In this document: one piece after another, positions 1 through 6,675 of the stretch
Position numbering within the stretch: the first letter of the stretch is position 1
How the letters are laid out: the number at the start of each line of letters is the position of its first letter
Assembly (NCBI GenBank): GCA_028866355.1
Contig: JAGWIH010000026.1
Coordinates: forward strand, 1 to 14,244
Direction of reading: 5' to 3'
Origin: Alphaproteobacteria bacterium
GTDB taxonomy: Bacteria > Pseudomonadota > Alphaproteobacteria > ATCC43930 > CGMCC-115725
Length of the DNA stretch: 14,244 nucleotides
The notes under the pieces: generated by a model
Seen by the model: only the letters and a program-made list of their open reading frames with translations
The model's database searches: none
Told to the model about the DNA's origin: nothing
Position numbers and translations under genes: made by a program

Positions 1-1
1 C

Positions 2-472
2 CTGCAGATGGGATTCGGCTTCGCCACGCTGCTCAATCCGCAGGTCGGCGTGCCGATGCCGGCGATGGCCGATTTTTTCGATCTGCTCGGCACCGTGCTG
101 TTCCTGGCGATCGGCGGCCACCTGTTGCTGATCGTGGCGCTGGTCAAAAGTTTCCAGATCGTGCCGGTTGCCGTCACCATGAGCATCGTTCCGGCAGGCT
201 GGGGCGCGCTCGCCGCGTCCGGCGCCGCGCTGTTTCAGCTCGGGGTCATTCTCGCGATGCCGGTGGTTGCGGTCATGCTGGCGATCAATATCGCCATGGC
301 AGTGGTGTCACGCGTCGCGCCTCAGCTCAACATCATGTCGGTGGGATTCGCCGTCTTCCTGTGGACCGGCATTGCGGCAACCGCGCTGCTGATGCCCTTC
401 GTGGCGCCCGCGGTTGAGCATCTGACCGATGTCGGCCTGCGCCTGATCGAAACCGCGCTGCGCGGCGGATGA
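2..472 (+). CDS. fliR: FliR, flagellar export gate membrane protein (3' part only)
   Basis: This is the C-terminal part of FliR, a multi-spanning inner-membrane protein that forms the core of the flagellar type III export gate with FliP and FliQ. The reading frame is open from base 2 (Leu-Gln before the first visible Met) to the TGA at 470-472, giving 156 residues against about 260 for the whole protein, so the true start lies left of the window. The opening LQMGFGFATLLNPQ matches the conserved FliR motif where a Gly-rich helix is followed by a loop with Asn/Asp-Pro-Gln. Several hydrophobic helices follow, including one around LLGTVLFLAIGGHLLLI. The gene stops 3 nt before flhB, a common fliR-flhB pairing that suggests coupled translation. 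The Met codon at base 8 is internal and not a start. Confidence 0.93.
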   Translation: MQMGFGFATLLNPQVGVPMPAMADFFDLLGTVLFLAIGGHLLLIVALVKSFQIVPVAVTMSIVPAGWGALAASGAALFQLGVILAMPVVAVMLAINIAMAVVSRVAPQLNIMSVGFAVFLWTGIAATALLMPFVAPAVEHLTDVGLRLIETALRGG

Positions 473-475
473 GCC

Positions 476-1609
476 ATGGCCGACGATCAGGGAACCGAAA
501 ATAAAACCGAAGAGCCGACAGGCAGGCGCCTGAGCAAGGCGCGCGAAGAGGGCTCGATTGCACGGTCACGCGAGTTGCCGTCGGCGGTCATGCTGGTGAC
601 CGGCGCGGCAATCGTCTTCTGGGGCGGCACGGTGGCGGCGTCTCTTCTTGAGCGTATGGTCGCCGCCGGTTTAAGCATCGATCCGCTGGTCGGCCGCGAT
701 CCGGCGCGATTGCTGGTCGACGCGTGGGCGGTCGTCCGGCCCGCGCTCGGCATCATCATCGTCTTCGGCGGCGGCATCGCCGTGATCGGCACCTTGTCGG
801 CGTTGCTGGTCGGCGGCCTGGTGTTTTCATGGCGGCCGGTGATGCCCGATCTGGCGCGGCTCAATCCGGTTCAGGGATTCGGCCGGCTGTGGTCGCGCGA
901 CGGTCTGGTCGAGATCCTCAAATCCGTCATCAAGCTTCTCGGTGTCGCGGCGGTCGCCTTTTGGTGGCTGCGGGGCGAAACCCGCAATTTCGCTGACCTG
1001 GCGCGCGCCGGATGGCCGGGCGGCCTGTGGCAAGCCGGCAGCCTCCTCGGCCAGCTCTTTTTGGTGACCTCAATTTCGCTGGCGGTGGTCGTACTGCTCG
1101 AAGTGCCATACCGGATCTGGAGCCATCGTCAGGATTTGCGCATGAGCCGGCAGGAACTGCGCGATGAGGCGCGCGAAATCGAGGGCAATCCGCAAACCAA
1201 GCGGCGGATCAAGCAGACCCGCCGCAAGGTGGCGCGGGCGCGCATGATGACCCAAGTGCCGAAGGCGGATGTGGTGCTAACAAACCCGACGCACGTTTCG
1301 GTTGCATTGCGCTACCAACAGGGCGAAATGCGGGCGCCGCGCCTGATCGCCAAAGGCGCCGGGCTTGTCGCGCTGCGTATCCGGGAGGTCGCTGCGGCGC
1401 ACGACGTGCCGATCGTCGAGGCGCCGCCGCTGGCGCGCTCGCTCAACCGCTATGTCGAGATCGAGGACGAAGTGCCGGTCGCGCTCTACCGCGCGGTCGC
1501 CGAGGTGCTGGCGTTCGTCTATCGGCTGCGCGCCGCGCGGGCGGCCGGCAAACCGGAGCCGGCAGTGCCGAGCGCCAGCTTCGATCCGCCCGCCGAACTG
1601 CGGGTCTAG
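476..1609 (+). CDS. flhB: FlhB, export gate protein and substrate-specificity switch
   Basis: FlhB is an inner-membrane protein of the flagellar type III secretion system. Its cytoplasmic domain cleaves itself and so switches export from rod/hook to filament proteins. The 377-aa length is close to the usual ~380. The N-terminus has the conserved KTEEPTGRRLSKAREEG stretch (residues 10-26). Four hydrophobic segments lie at about 36-57, 88-117, 147-165 and 186-210. The linker EGNPQTKRRIKQ (236-247) precedes the autocleavage motif N270-P271-T272-H273, which is intact, so cleavage between Asn270 and Pro271 is expected. The ATG lies 3 nt after the fliR stop. The stop codon TAG (1607-1609) overlaps the stop of the convergent flgN-like gene. 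The C-terminal tail after about residue 350 is Ala/Pro-rich and poorly conserved in the family. Confidence 0.97.
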   Translation: MADDQGTENKTEEPTGRRLSKAREEGSIARSRELPSAVMLVTGAAIVFWGGTVAASLLERMVAAGLSIDPLVGRDPARLLVDAWAVVRPALGIIIVFGGGIAVIGTLSALLVGGLVFSWRPVMPDLARLNPVQGFGRLWSRDGLVEILKSVIKLLGVAAVAFWWLRGETRNFADLARAGWPGGLWQAGSLLGQLFLVTSISLAVVVLLEVPYRIWSHRQDLRMSRQELRDEAREIEGNPQTKRRIKQTRRKVARARMMTQVPKADVVLTNPTHVSVALRYQQGEMRAPRLIAKGAGLVALRIREVAAAHDVPIVEAPPLARSLNRYVEIEDEVPVALYRAVAEVLAFVYRLRAARAAGKPEPAVPSASFDPPAELRV

Positions 1610-1971
1610 GCCTTGCCGAGCGAACGGCGCGCCGTGGCGGATCGCTCGCCACCATTAGGCCCGTAGGAGCGATGCGGCTCCAGCCGCCGAAGTGTCGCCA
1701 AACCGGCGCGGAAATGACGCAACATTTCGCCGGCGATGATGGCGTTGCCGCGGCCGAGGCGCCGGATTTCGGTCAACAACGCGCTCAACTCGGCATTGCG
1801 ACCGAGCGGGCCCGGCGTCACGTCCGCGAGTTGCTCCGCCAGCGCATCGGTCTCGCCGGTAATGGTGGTGACGGCGCCGAAATCGCCGCGCAACAGCGCT
1901 TCACGGCCGCGGATCAGCTTGCGCTTGGTCTCGCGCAGCAGGCCGATCAATCCGGATGGAGCAGGGACCAT
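1606..1971 (-). CDS. flgN: FlgN-like export chaperone for hook-filament junction proteins
   Basis: This is a 121-aa, largely alpha-helical, charged protein without a signal peptide, placed directly after flgA on the same strand. FlgN proteins are cytoplasmic chaperones that keep FlgK and FlgL ready for export. The pattern fits: an N-terminal helix rich in Leu/Arg/Glu (LLRETKRKLIRGREALLRGD), a central helix with spaced Leu, and a C-terminal helix containing an Asn (RGNAIIAGEMLRHF) that runs into a Tyr-Gly-Pro element (SYGPNG), a typical FlgN ending. The start at 1971 is chosen because GGAGG (1981-1977, minus strand) sits 5 nt upstream and the next ATG upstream would overlap flgA heavily. The gap to the flgA stop is 16 nt. 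The assignment rests on context and helical pattern; family identity is probable rather than certain. Confidence 0.75.
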   Translation of the reverse strand: MVPAPSGLIGLLRETKRKLIRGREALLRGDFGAVTTITGETDALAEQLADVTPGPLGRNAELSALLTEIRRLGRGNAIIAGEMLRHFRAGLATLRRLEPHRSYGPNGGERSATARRSLGKA

Positions 1972-1976
1972 GGTAA

Positions 1977-1981
1977 CCTCC
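1977..1981 (-). promoter_or_regulatory. Ribosome binding site fixing the flgN-like start
   Basis: GGAGG on the minus strand lies 5 nt before the ATG at 1971. It is a perfect Shine-Dalgarno core and lies between the flgA stop (1990-1988) and this ATG. It supports the 121-aa product over a longer reading frame extending back into flgA. Confidence 0.8.
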
Positions 1982-1987
1982 GTCAAA

Positions 1988-2689
1988 TTAAAGATGCATT
2001 TCGGCTTCGCCGTCGGCAGTGACGGTGGCGTGGACGACCTTCTGGCTCGCCGGATTGCGCAGCGAAATGATGTCACCGGCGCGGCCGTCCTGCTCGGCAA
2101 CCAGCGTCGTCTTCACGGTGATGGCTCCGTCGTTCAGGGTGACGAGCACCTTCTGGTCGCGATGGATCAGGACGGGCGCCTCGAGCTGAGCGGCAAGGAT
2201 CGGGCTCGCCGCCGGTACGTTGGTGCGCAGCAAATTGCCGATGGCTTCAGCCGGTGCGGCGACGGGCGCGCTTGGCAGTGTTGCGGTATCGACCCGCGCC
2301 AGCGTCAGATCGGCGGCGGTCAGCGGCCGGTTAGGCGGCAACGCCGCCGCGGCGACCACGACCCGCCGCCATTGGTGCAGCCGGACCGGCACGTAAATCG
2401 TCCAGGCAGGGGCGGGGCAGGATACCTTTACCGTGATGAATGCGCCGCTCAACGGCGGCACGGCGGCGGCCAGCGCCGGACAAGCAGGCAGGTGGACGGC
2501 CGGATCGACCGGCGCAACCTCGGCTTCAAGCGTCGTCGCCGGTAGCTGCGGCGCGGCGGTCTCGACCGCATTCGCGACCGCGGCGCGGATGGTCGCGGGA
2601 TCGGTGAAGCCCGGGTCGGCCACGGCGTAAACCGCGGGTACGAAGACCAGCGCGGCGGCAAATAGGGCGGCTCCGGCGCGGAAATCCAT
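1988..2689 (-). CDS. flgA: FlgA, periplasmic chaperone for P-ring assembly
   Basis: FlgA is a periplasmic protein that assists FlgI polymerisation into the P ring around the rod. The 233-aa product begins with a Sec signal peptide: a hydrophobic stretch at residues 5-22 with a likely cut after AVA (residue 24). The mature N-terminal domain carries the family pattern HLPACP ... VSCPAPAWTIYVPV. The C-terminal SAF-like domain includes LPPNRPLTAADLTLARVD and ends with GRAGDIISLRNPASQKVVHA and VTADGEAEMHL, very typical of FlgA. I chose the ATG at 2689, which has AGAGG 10 nt upstream; an in-frame TTG two codons earlier (2695) is possible but sits closer to that site than usual. The gene is divergent from flgB, as in the classical flgA/flgB arrangement, and is followed by the flgN-like gene. 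Confidence 0.93.
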   Translation of the reverse strand: MDFRAGAALFAAALVFVPAVYAVADPGFTDPATIRAAVANAVETAAPQLPATTLEAEVAPVDPAVHLPACPALAAAVPPLSGAFITVKVSCPAPAWTIYVPVRLHQWRRVVVAAAALPPNRPLTAADLTLARVDTATLPSAPVAAPAEAIGNLLRTNVPAASPILAAQLEAPVLIHRDQKVLVTLNDGAITVKTTLVAEQDGRAGDIISLRNPASQKVVHATVTADGEAEMHL

Positions 2690-2896
2690 GCGCAAAAAAC
2701 CTCTTGCAATCCGTCGGAGTGGAAATTACCCTAAAAACGAAAATTCGGCAAGTTCTCGCTCCCCATCCGAACGGGCCTTTGCCGAAAGCCGAAACCGCCG
2801 CGGCGGCCGCCCACTACCCCTCCCAGGGCGGCGCCGCAGGCGGCGGCGAATCCCGCGGCGGCACCAGCCGACGCGGAACCGGGGGAGCGAGTTCGA
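2690..2896. promoter_or_regulatory. Divergent control region between flgA and flgB
   Basis: This 207-bp interval separates the starts of flgA and flgB and must carry promoters for both transcription units. Its left half (about 2700-2755) is the most AT-rich stretch near here. Its right half is GC-rich and holds a tandem GCCGAAA GCCGAAA (2781-2794) and a small inverted repeat CGCCG-CAGG-CGGCG (2832-2845). I looked for sigma-54 (GG-N10-GC) and sigma-28 (TAAA ... GCCGATAA) elements and found none convincing. The flgB ribosome binding site GGGGGAG is at 2881-2887. Confidence 0.55.
2723..2751 (-). promoter_or_regulatory. Possible sigma-70-like promoter for flgA-flgN
   Basis: On the minus strand TTGCCG (2751-2746) and TAATTT (2728-2723) are separated by 17 bp. 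They resemble -35 and -10 boxes and would start transcription about 25-30 nt before the flgA ATG. The -35 matches consensus at four of six positions and the -10 at only three, so this is a weak call based on position and AT content. Confidence 0.3.
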
Positions 2897-3391
2897 ATGC
2901 AAGGCCCACTTTCGACGGGTCTCGATTATTTCCGGACGGTTCTCGATCTGCGCGCCTATCGCCAGCAGGTCCTGTCCGCGAACATTGCCAACGGCAGTAC
3001 GCCGGGCTTCAAGGCGGTCGATCTCGATTTCCAATCCGCGTTAGCCGCCGCGACGGCTGCGCCGGCAGCCGACGACAGCACCCAGCCAGCGCCGCCGAAC
3101 GCGCCGTTTTTGCTGGTCGACGATCCGCGCCAGATCGGCGGCGATCCGTCGGGACCGTCAGGAACGCCAACAACCGAAGCGCAGATCGCCGCCGCCGTTC
3201 AGAACCAGGTCAAATACCAGACCGGCGCGCCGGTGACGATCGACGGCAATAGCGTCGATCTTGATCTCGAGAAACGCGAGGCCGCGGTCAACGCGCTGCA
3301 ATACGAAGCCGCCGCGACCTTCACCACCGGTCGCCTCAACATGCTGATGACCGCAATCCGCGGCCCATCGACGTCGAGCACGAGCGGCTAG
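2897..3391 (+). CDS. flgB: FlgB, proximal rod protein
   Basis: FlgB is one of the proximal rod subunits exported through the flagellar secretion system. The N-terminal helix with the rod/hook signature QQVLSANIANGSTPGFKAVD (residues 23-42) is clear, and the C-terminal helix (about 118-156, NSVDLDLEKREAAVNALQYE) is the matching half that packs against it. At 164 aa it is longer than the usual ~135-140; the extra length is an Ala/Pro/Asp-rich linker around residues 50-95 and a Ser/Thr tail. The start is supported by GGGGGAG at 2881-2887. It is the first gene of the long flg operon; flgC follows after 10 nt. Confidence 0.95.
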   Translation: MQGPLSTGLDYFRTVLDLRAYRQQVLSANIANGSTPGFKAVDLDFQSALAAATAAPAADDSTQPAPPNAPFLLVDDPRQIGGDPSGPSGTPTTEAQIAAAVQNQVKYQTGAPVTIDGNSVDLDLEKREAAVNALQYEAAATFTTGRLNMLMTAIRGPSTSSTSG

Positions 3392-3401
3392 GGGTCCGCC
3401 G

Positions 3402-3860
3402 ATGTCGCTGTTTTCCGTTTTCCTCATCTCCGGTTCCGGCATGTCGGCCGAGACCGAACGGCTGTCGGCGATCGCCAGCAACATCGCCAATGCCGACAGC
3501 ACCGCCAATTCATCCGGCCAGCCTTATCGCGCACGCGAAGTGGTCTTCCAGGCCACGCCGATCAGCGACAGCGACGGTGGCAACGGTGGCGTCAATATCA
3601 GCATCGGCGGCGACAATGGAGCGGCCACCGCCGGCATGTCGGGCGTCCATATCGCCGGCGTCGTCGAAAGCCAGCAGCCGCTGAAGCAGGTTTACGACCC
3701 GAGCAGCCCATACGCCGACGGCAACGGCTACGTCCAGATGCCCAACGTCAATCCGGTGGACGAGATGGTGAACATGATTTCCGCGACGCGGAATTATCAA
3801 GCCAATCTCGACGCCTTCAACGTCGCCAAGACGCTGGCGTTGAAAACCTTGTCGATCTGA
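3402..3860 (+). CDS. flgC: FlgC, proximal rod protein
   Basis: FlgC is a proximal rod subunit that works with FlgB and FlgF. The 152-aa protein has the N-terminal rod signature ETERLSAIASNIANADST (residues 17-34) followed by PYRAREVVFQ, and the very conserved C-terminal block GYVQMPNVNPVDEMVNMISA (109-128) then TRNYQANLDAFNVAKTLALKTL. A Gly/Asn-rich segment around residues 57-79 (SDGGNGGVNISIGGDNG) accounts for the length above the usual ~135 aa. The start lies 10 nt after the flgB stop with AGGGG overlapping that stop as the likely ribosome binding site. Confidence 0.96.
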   Translation: MSLFSVFLISGSGMSAETERLSAIASNIANADSTANSSGQPYRAREVVFQATPISDSDGGNGGVNISIGGDNGAATAGMSGVHIAGVVESQQPLKQVYDPSSPYADGNGYVQMPNVNPVDEMVNMISATRNYQANLDAFNVAKTLALKTLSI

Positions 3861-3885
3861 TCACCCCGCGCAGGAGGAAATTGCA

Positions 3886-4584
3886 ATGATCGGAAGCGCC
3901 ATGCCGGTGAACATCACGCAGCTTCCCACCGGCACCCAGCTGCCATCCGCTTCGAACAGCGCCACCGGCAGCGGCAGCAACACGACGCTGAACCAGAACG
4001 ATTTTTTCCGTCTGATGACGACGCAGCTCGAATCGCAGGATCCGCTCAACCCGATGAACAGCGACCAGTATGCGGCCGAATTGGCGGCGTTCTCGACTGC
4101 CAACGGCGTGCAGCAGTTGCAGACGACAGTCAGCGGGATCGGCCAGCAAATTTCCTCGGCCGCCGGCATTCAGGCGTCGAGCTTGGTCGGCCACGACGTC
4201 GCGGTCAGCGGCGATCTATTGGCCTTCGGCGGCAGTGGTTCGGCGCCCGGAGCATTCAATCTTCCATCGACGGCCAGCGCCGTCACCGTGACGGTCAAGG
4301 ACGGCAACGGCAATCAGGTCGCGAGCATCAACCTCGGCCCGCTCAACGCCGGCATCCAGAGCTTCACCTGGAACGGCACGGAGACCGGCGGCGGCACCGC
4401 CGCGGCCGGCGCCTATACCTTCCAGGTCAATGCGCTCGACAGCAAGGGCAACGCCATCACGACCACGCCCTATGCCGTGGTGCCGGTCGCCGGCGTCACC
4501 CTCGGCGGACAAAACGGGCCGATCGTCAGCCTGGCTGGCGGGCTCGGGTCGGTGACGCTCAACCAGATCGCTCAGATTTACTGA
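3886..4584 (+). CDS. flgD: FlgD, hook-capping scaffold protein
   Basis: FlgD forms the cap on which hook subunits polymerise and is later replaced by FlgK. The 232-aa length matches the family. After a Ser/Thr/Gly-rich head, residues 35-78 hold the hallmark block NQNDFFRLMTTQLESQDPLN then PMNSDQYAAELAAFSTANGV. The C-terminal half carries a beta-rich region with the FlgD pattern FTWNGTETGGGTAAAGAYTF (160-179) and ends with VTLNQIAQIY. A strong ribosome binding site AGGAGG (3872-3877) precedes the ATG by 8 nt, one of the best in the window, fitting re-initiation after the 25-nt gap from flgC. Confidence 0.96.
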   Translation: MIGSAMPVNITQLPTGTQLPSASNSATGSGSNTTLNQNDFFRLMTTQLESQDPLNPMNSDQYAAELAAFSTANGVQQLQTTVSGIGQQISSAAGIQASSLVGHDVAVSGDLLAFGGSGSAPGAFNLPSTASAVTVTVKDGNGNQVASINLGPLNAGIQSFTWNGTETGGGTAAAGAYTFQVNALDSKGNAITTTPYAVVPVAGVTLGGQNGPIVSLAGGLGSVTLNQIAQIY

Positions 4585-4623
4585 TTTCCCGAATCAATCC
4601 GCAAGCCACGGAGGACCTGAACC

Positions 4624-5880
4624 ATGTCGCTCAATACCGAATTGATGGGCATCAACGCCGCCCAGAACAGCATCGACACGATCGGCAACAACATCGCCAA
4701 CATGAACACCGAGGGCTTCAAAGGCTCGACGATGGAGTTCGCCGATCTCATCGGCACTTCGCTCGAAGGCACCTCGGGCAACACGCTCACGCCGGGTCAG
4801 GGTGTCGTCGCCTCGAACCTCTCGCAGCTGTTCACCGAAGGCACGATCTCGCAGACCGGCAATCCGCTCGATCTGGCGATCAACGGTCAGGGCTTTTTCC
4901 AGATGCAGACCAACCAGGGCATCGAATACACCCGCGCCGGCTCGCTCCAAGTGGACACCAACGGCTTCCTCGTCGATCCGTCGGGCAACAAGCTGATGGG
5001 CTACACCACGGCGACCAGCGGCTCGGCGCTCGGCGCCATCGGCGACCTGCAGGTCAGCCGTTCGACCCTGCCCGCGACCGCGACGAGTTCGCTCGGCCTC
5101 AATGTCTCGCTGCCGACAACCGACAGCGCGATCTCGTCGGGTACAGCGTTCAATCCGTCGAGCGCGTCGACGTATGACGAAAGCACGGCGACCACGGTCT
5201 ACGACAGCGTCGGCACCGGCTATACCCTCACCAGCTATTTCACGCGGGTAAGCGGCAGCGGCACGCCGGACAAATGGCAGGTCGACTGGCAGCTGACCAC
5301 GTCGACCGGCACGAAGATCGCGTCAGGCACCGGACCGAAGCTCACCTTCAACAGCGCGGGCGCGCTGACCGGTGCGACGTCGGGCGCGGGCACGACCGTG
5401 GCGGTGCCGACGGCCAAGCTGCCGGACGGCGCCTCGCCGCTCGCTATCGCCTACAACTTCACCGGCACGACGTTGTCGAGCCAAGCGTTCGGCGTCAATT
5501 CGATCGCCAACAATGGCAACAGCGCCGGCACGTTCACGGGTGTCCAGATCAGCTCGACCGGGCAGATCATCGGCCAGTATTCGAACGGCCAGACCAAGCA
5601 GTTCGGCGTCATCGCCCTGGCGAATTTCGAGAATCCGCAAGGGCTGACGCCGATGACCGGCACGTTCTGGCAGGCGACGCTGGGGTCCGGTCCGGCGCTG
5701 CTCGGCGCGCCGAACAGCCAAGGTCTGGGTACGCTGCAATCCGGCGCGCTCGAGGGCTCGAACGTCGACCTCTCGACCCAGCTGGTCAGCCTGATTGTGG
5801 CGCAGCAAGCCTTCCAGGCCAACGCGCAGGCGATCAGCTACGAGCAGCAGAACATCCAGCATCTGCTCAACATCCAGTAA
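4624..5880 (+). CDS. flgE: FlgE, flagellar hook protein
   Basis: FlgE polymerises into the flexible hook outside the cell. The 418-aa protein is near the usual ~400 of the short-hook class. The N-terminal D0 domain has the signature DTIGNNIANMNTEGFKGSTM (residues 18-37); the domain shared with FlgF/FlgG shows TGNPLDLAINGQGFFQM (78-94) and YTRAGSLQVDTNGFLV (102-117). The centre is Ser/Thr/Gly-rich, as expected for the variable surface domain. The C-terminal helix GALEGSNVDLSTQLVSLIVA then QQAFQANAQAISYEQQ is canonical. GGAGG (4610-4614) lies 9 nt before the ATG. The 39-nt gap to flgD shows no obvious promoter or terminator. Confidence 0.97.
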   Translation: MSLNTELMGINAAQNSIDTIGNNIANMNTEGFKGSTMEFADLIGTSLEGTSGNTLTPGQGVVASNLSQLFTEGTISQTGNPLDLAINGQGFFQMQTNQGIEYTRAGSLQVDTNGFLVDPSGNKLMGYTTATSGSALGAIGDLQVSRSTLPATATSSLGLNVSLPTTDSAISSGTAFNPSSASTYDESTATTVYDSVGTGYTLTSYFTRVSGSGTPDKWQVDWQLTTSTGTKIASGTGPKLTFNSAGALTGATSGAGTTVAVPTAKLPDGASPLAIAYNFTGTTLSSQAFGVNSIANNGNSAGTFTGVQISSTGQIIGQYSNGQTKQFGVIALANFENPQGLTPMTGTFWQATLGSGPALLGAPNSQGLGTLQSGALEGSNVDLSTQLVSLIVAQQAFQANAQAISYEQQNIQHLLNIQ

Positions 5881-5896
5881 TCGAGGCCGTGCTGCG

Positions 5897-6640
5897 ATGA
5901 GCGATCAGCTGATGTATCTGCTGATGACCGGCATGAACTCGATTCAGGACCGGATGACCGCCTCGACCAACAATCTGGCCAACGTCGGCACGACGGGCTT
6001 CAAGGCTCAGCAGCCGGCGTTCGAGGCGGTGCCGTTCTACGGCCAGGGGTTGCCCAATCGCGCCGACGTCGTGACGCAAGAGGAACAGCCCAACTTCAAA
6101 TCGGGCCCGATCCAGACCACCGGGCGGCCGCTCGATGTCGCCATCAACGGGCCTGGCTGGATCGGCGTCCAGGCGCCCGATGGCTCGACCGCTTATACCC
6201 GAGACGGCTCGCTGTTCATTGCGTCGTCGGGCGCCCTGGAAACCGCGGGGGGCCATCCGGTTATCGACCAGAACGGCAATCCGATCGTATTGCCGGCTTT
6301 AAGCCAAGTCACCATCGGTTCCGACGGCACGGTCTCGGGCGTGCCGCAGGGCCAGCAGCCCGACCAGATCATCGCCTATGGCCGCATCGATCTCGCCAAT
6401 CCGCCAGCGCAGAACATGAAACGGCGTCCGGACGGATTGTTTCAGGACGGCAACGGCCAGTTCAGCACGGACGGAAGCGTGACGCTGCAAGTCGGCGCGC
6501 TCGAAGGCAGCAACGTCAGCTCGGTCGGCGTCATGGTCGACATGATCAAGAACACCCGCTTGTTCCAGATGCAGACGCAAATGCTTCACTCGGTCGCGAC
6601 GATGGGCGCGGGCAGCGAAAGCCCGCTTACCCTGCAATAG
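5897..6640 (+). CDS. flgF: FlgF, proximal rod protein
   Basis: FlgF is a rod subunit with the common rod/hook fold. The 247-aa length matches the family. The N-terminal signature is DRMTASTNNLANVGTTGFKA (residues 18-37), followed by TGRPLDVAINGPGWIGV (75-91), YTRDGSL (100-106) and a beta region with VTIGSDGTVSGVPQG (138-152). The C-terminal helix begins VGALEGSNVSSVGVMVDMIK (199-218). I chose the ATG at 5897 because it gives the family N-terminus and has GAGG at 5883-5886; the same frame stays open 34 codons further left, but that would overlap flgE. It follows flgE by 16 nt and precedes flgG by 35 nt. Confidence 0.95.
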   Translation: MSDQLMYLLMTGMNSIQDRMTASTNNLANVGTTGFKAQQPAFEAVPFYGQGLPNRADVVTQEEQPNFKSGPIQTTGRPLDVAINGPGWIGVQAPDGSTAYTRDGSLFIASSGALETAGGHPVIDQNGNPIVLPALSQVTIGSDGTVSGVPQGQQPDQIIAYGRIDLANPPAQNMKRRPDGLFQDGNGQFSTDGSVTLQVGALEGSNVSSVGVMVDMIKNTRLFQMQTQMLHSVATMGAGSESPLTLQ

Positions 6641-6675
6641 GCATGTGACCGGCAACCCATCAAACAGAGGACAAC

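Noticed and set aside
1972..2100. Upstream extension of the flgN-like gene into flgA
   Set aside because: The frame stays open for 43 more codons but that part is Arg/Ser/Pro-rich shadow of flgA. The GGAGG just before the ATG at 1971 marks the real start.
1736..2545. Plus-strand open frame of 269 codons across flgN and flgA
   Set aside because: It lies opposite flgA, which has a signal peptide and a clear family match, and its own product is Arg/Gly-rich with no domain.
2781..2794. Tandem GCCGAAA as a possible sigma-28 -10 element
   Set aside because: It resembles GCCGATAA, but no TAAA-type -35 lies at the right distance upstream.
5795..5896. Longer N-terminus for flgF starting inside flgE
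   Set aside because: The extra 34 residues are out of character for FlgF and overlap the conserved end of flgE. The ATG at 5897 gives the family N-terminus.
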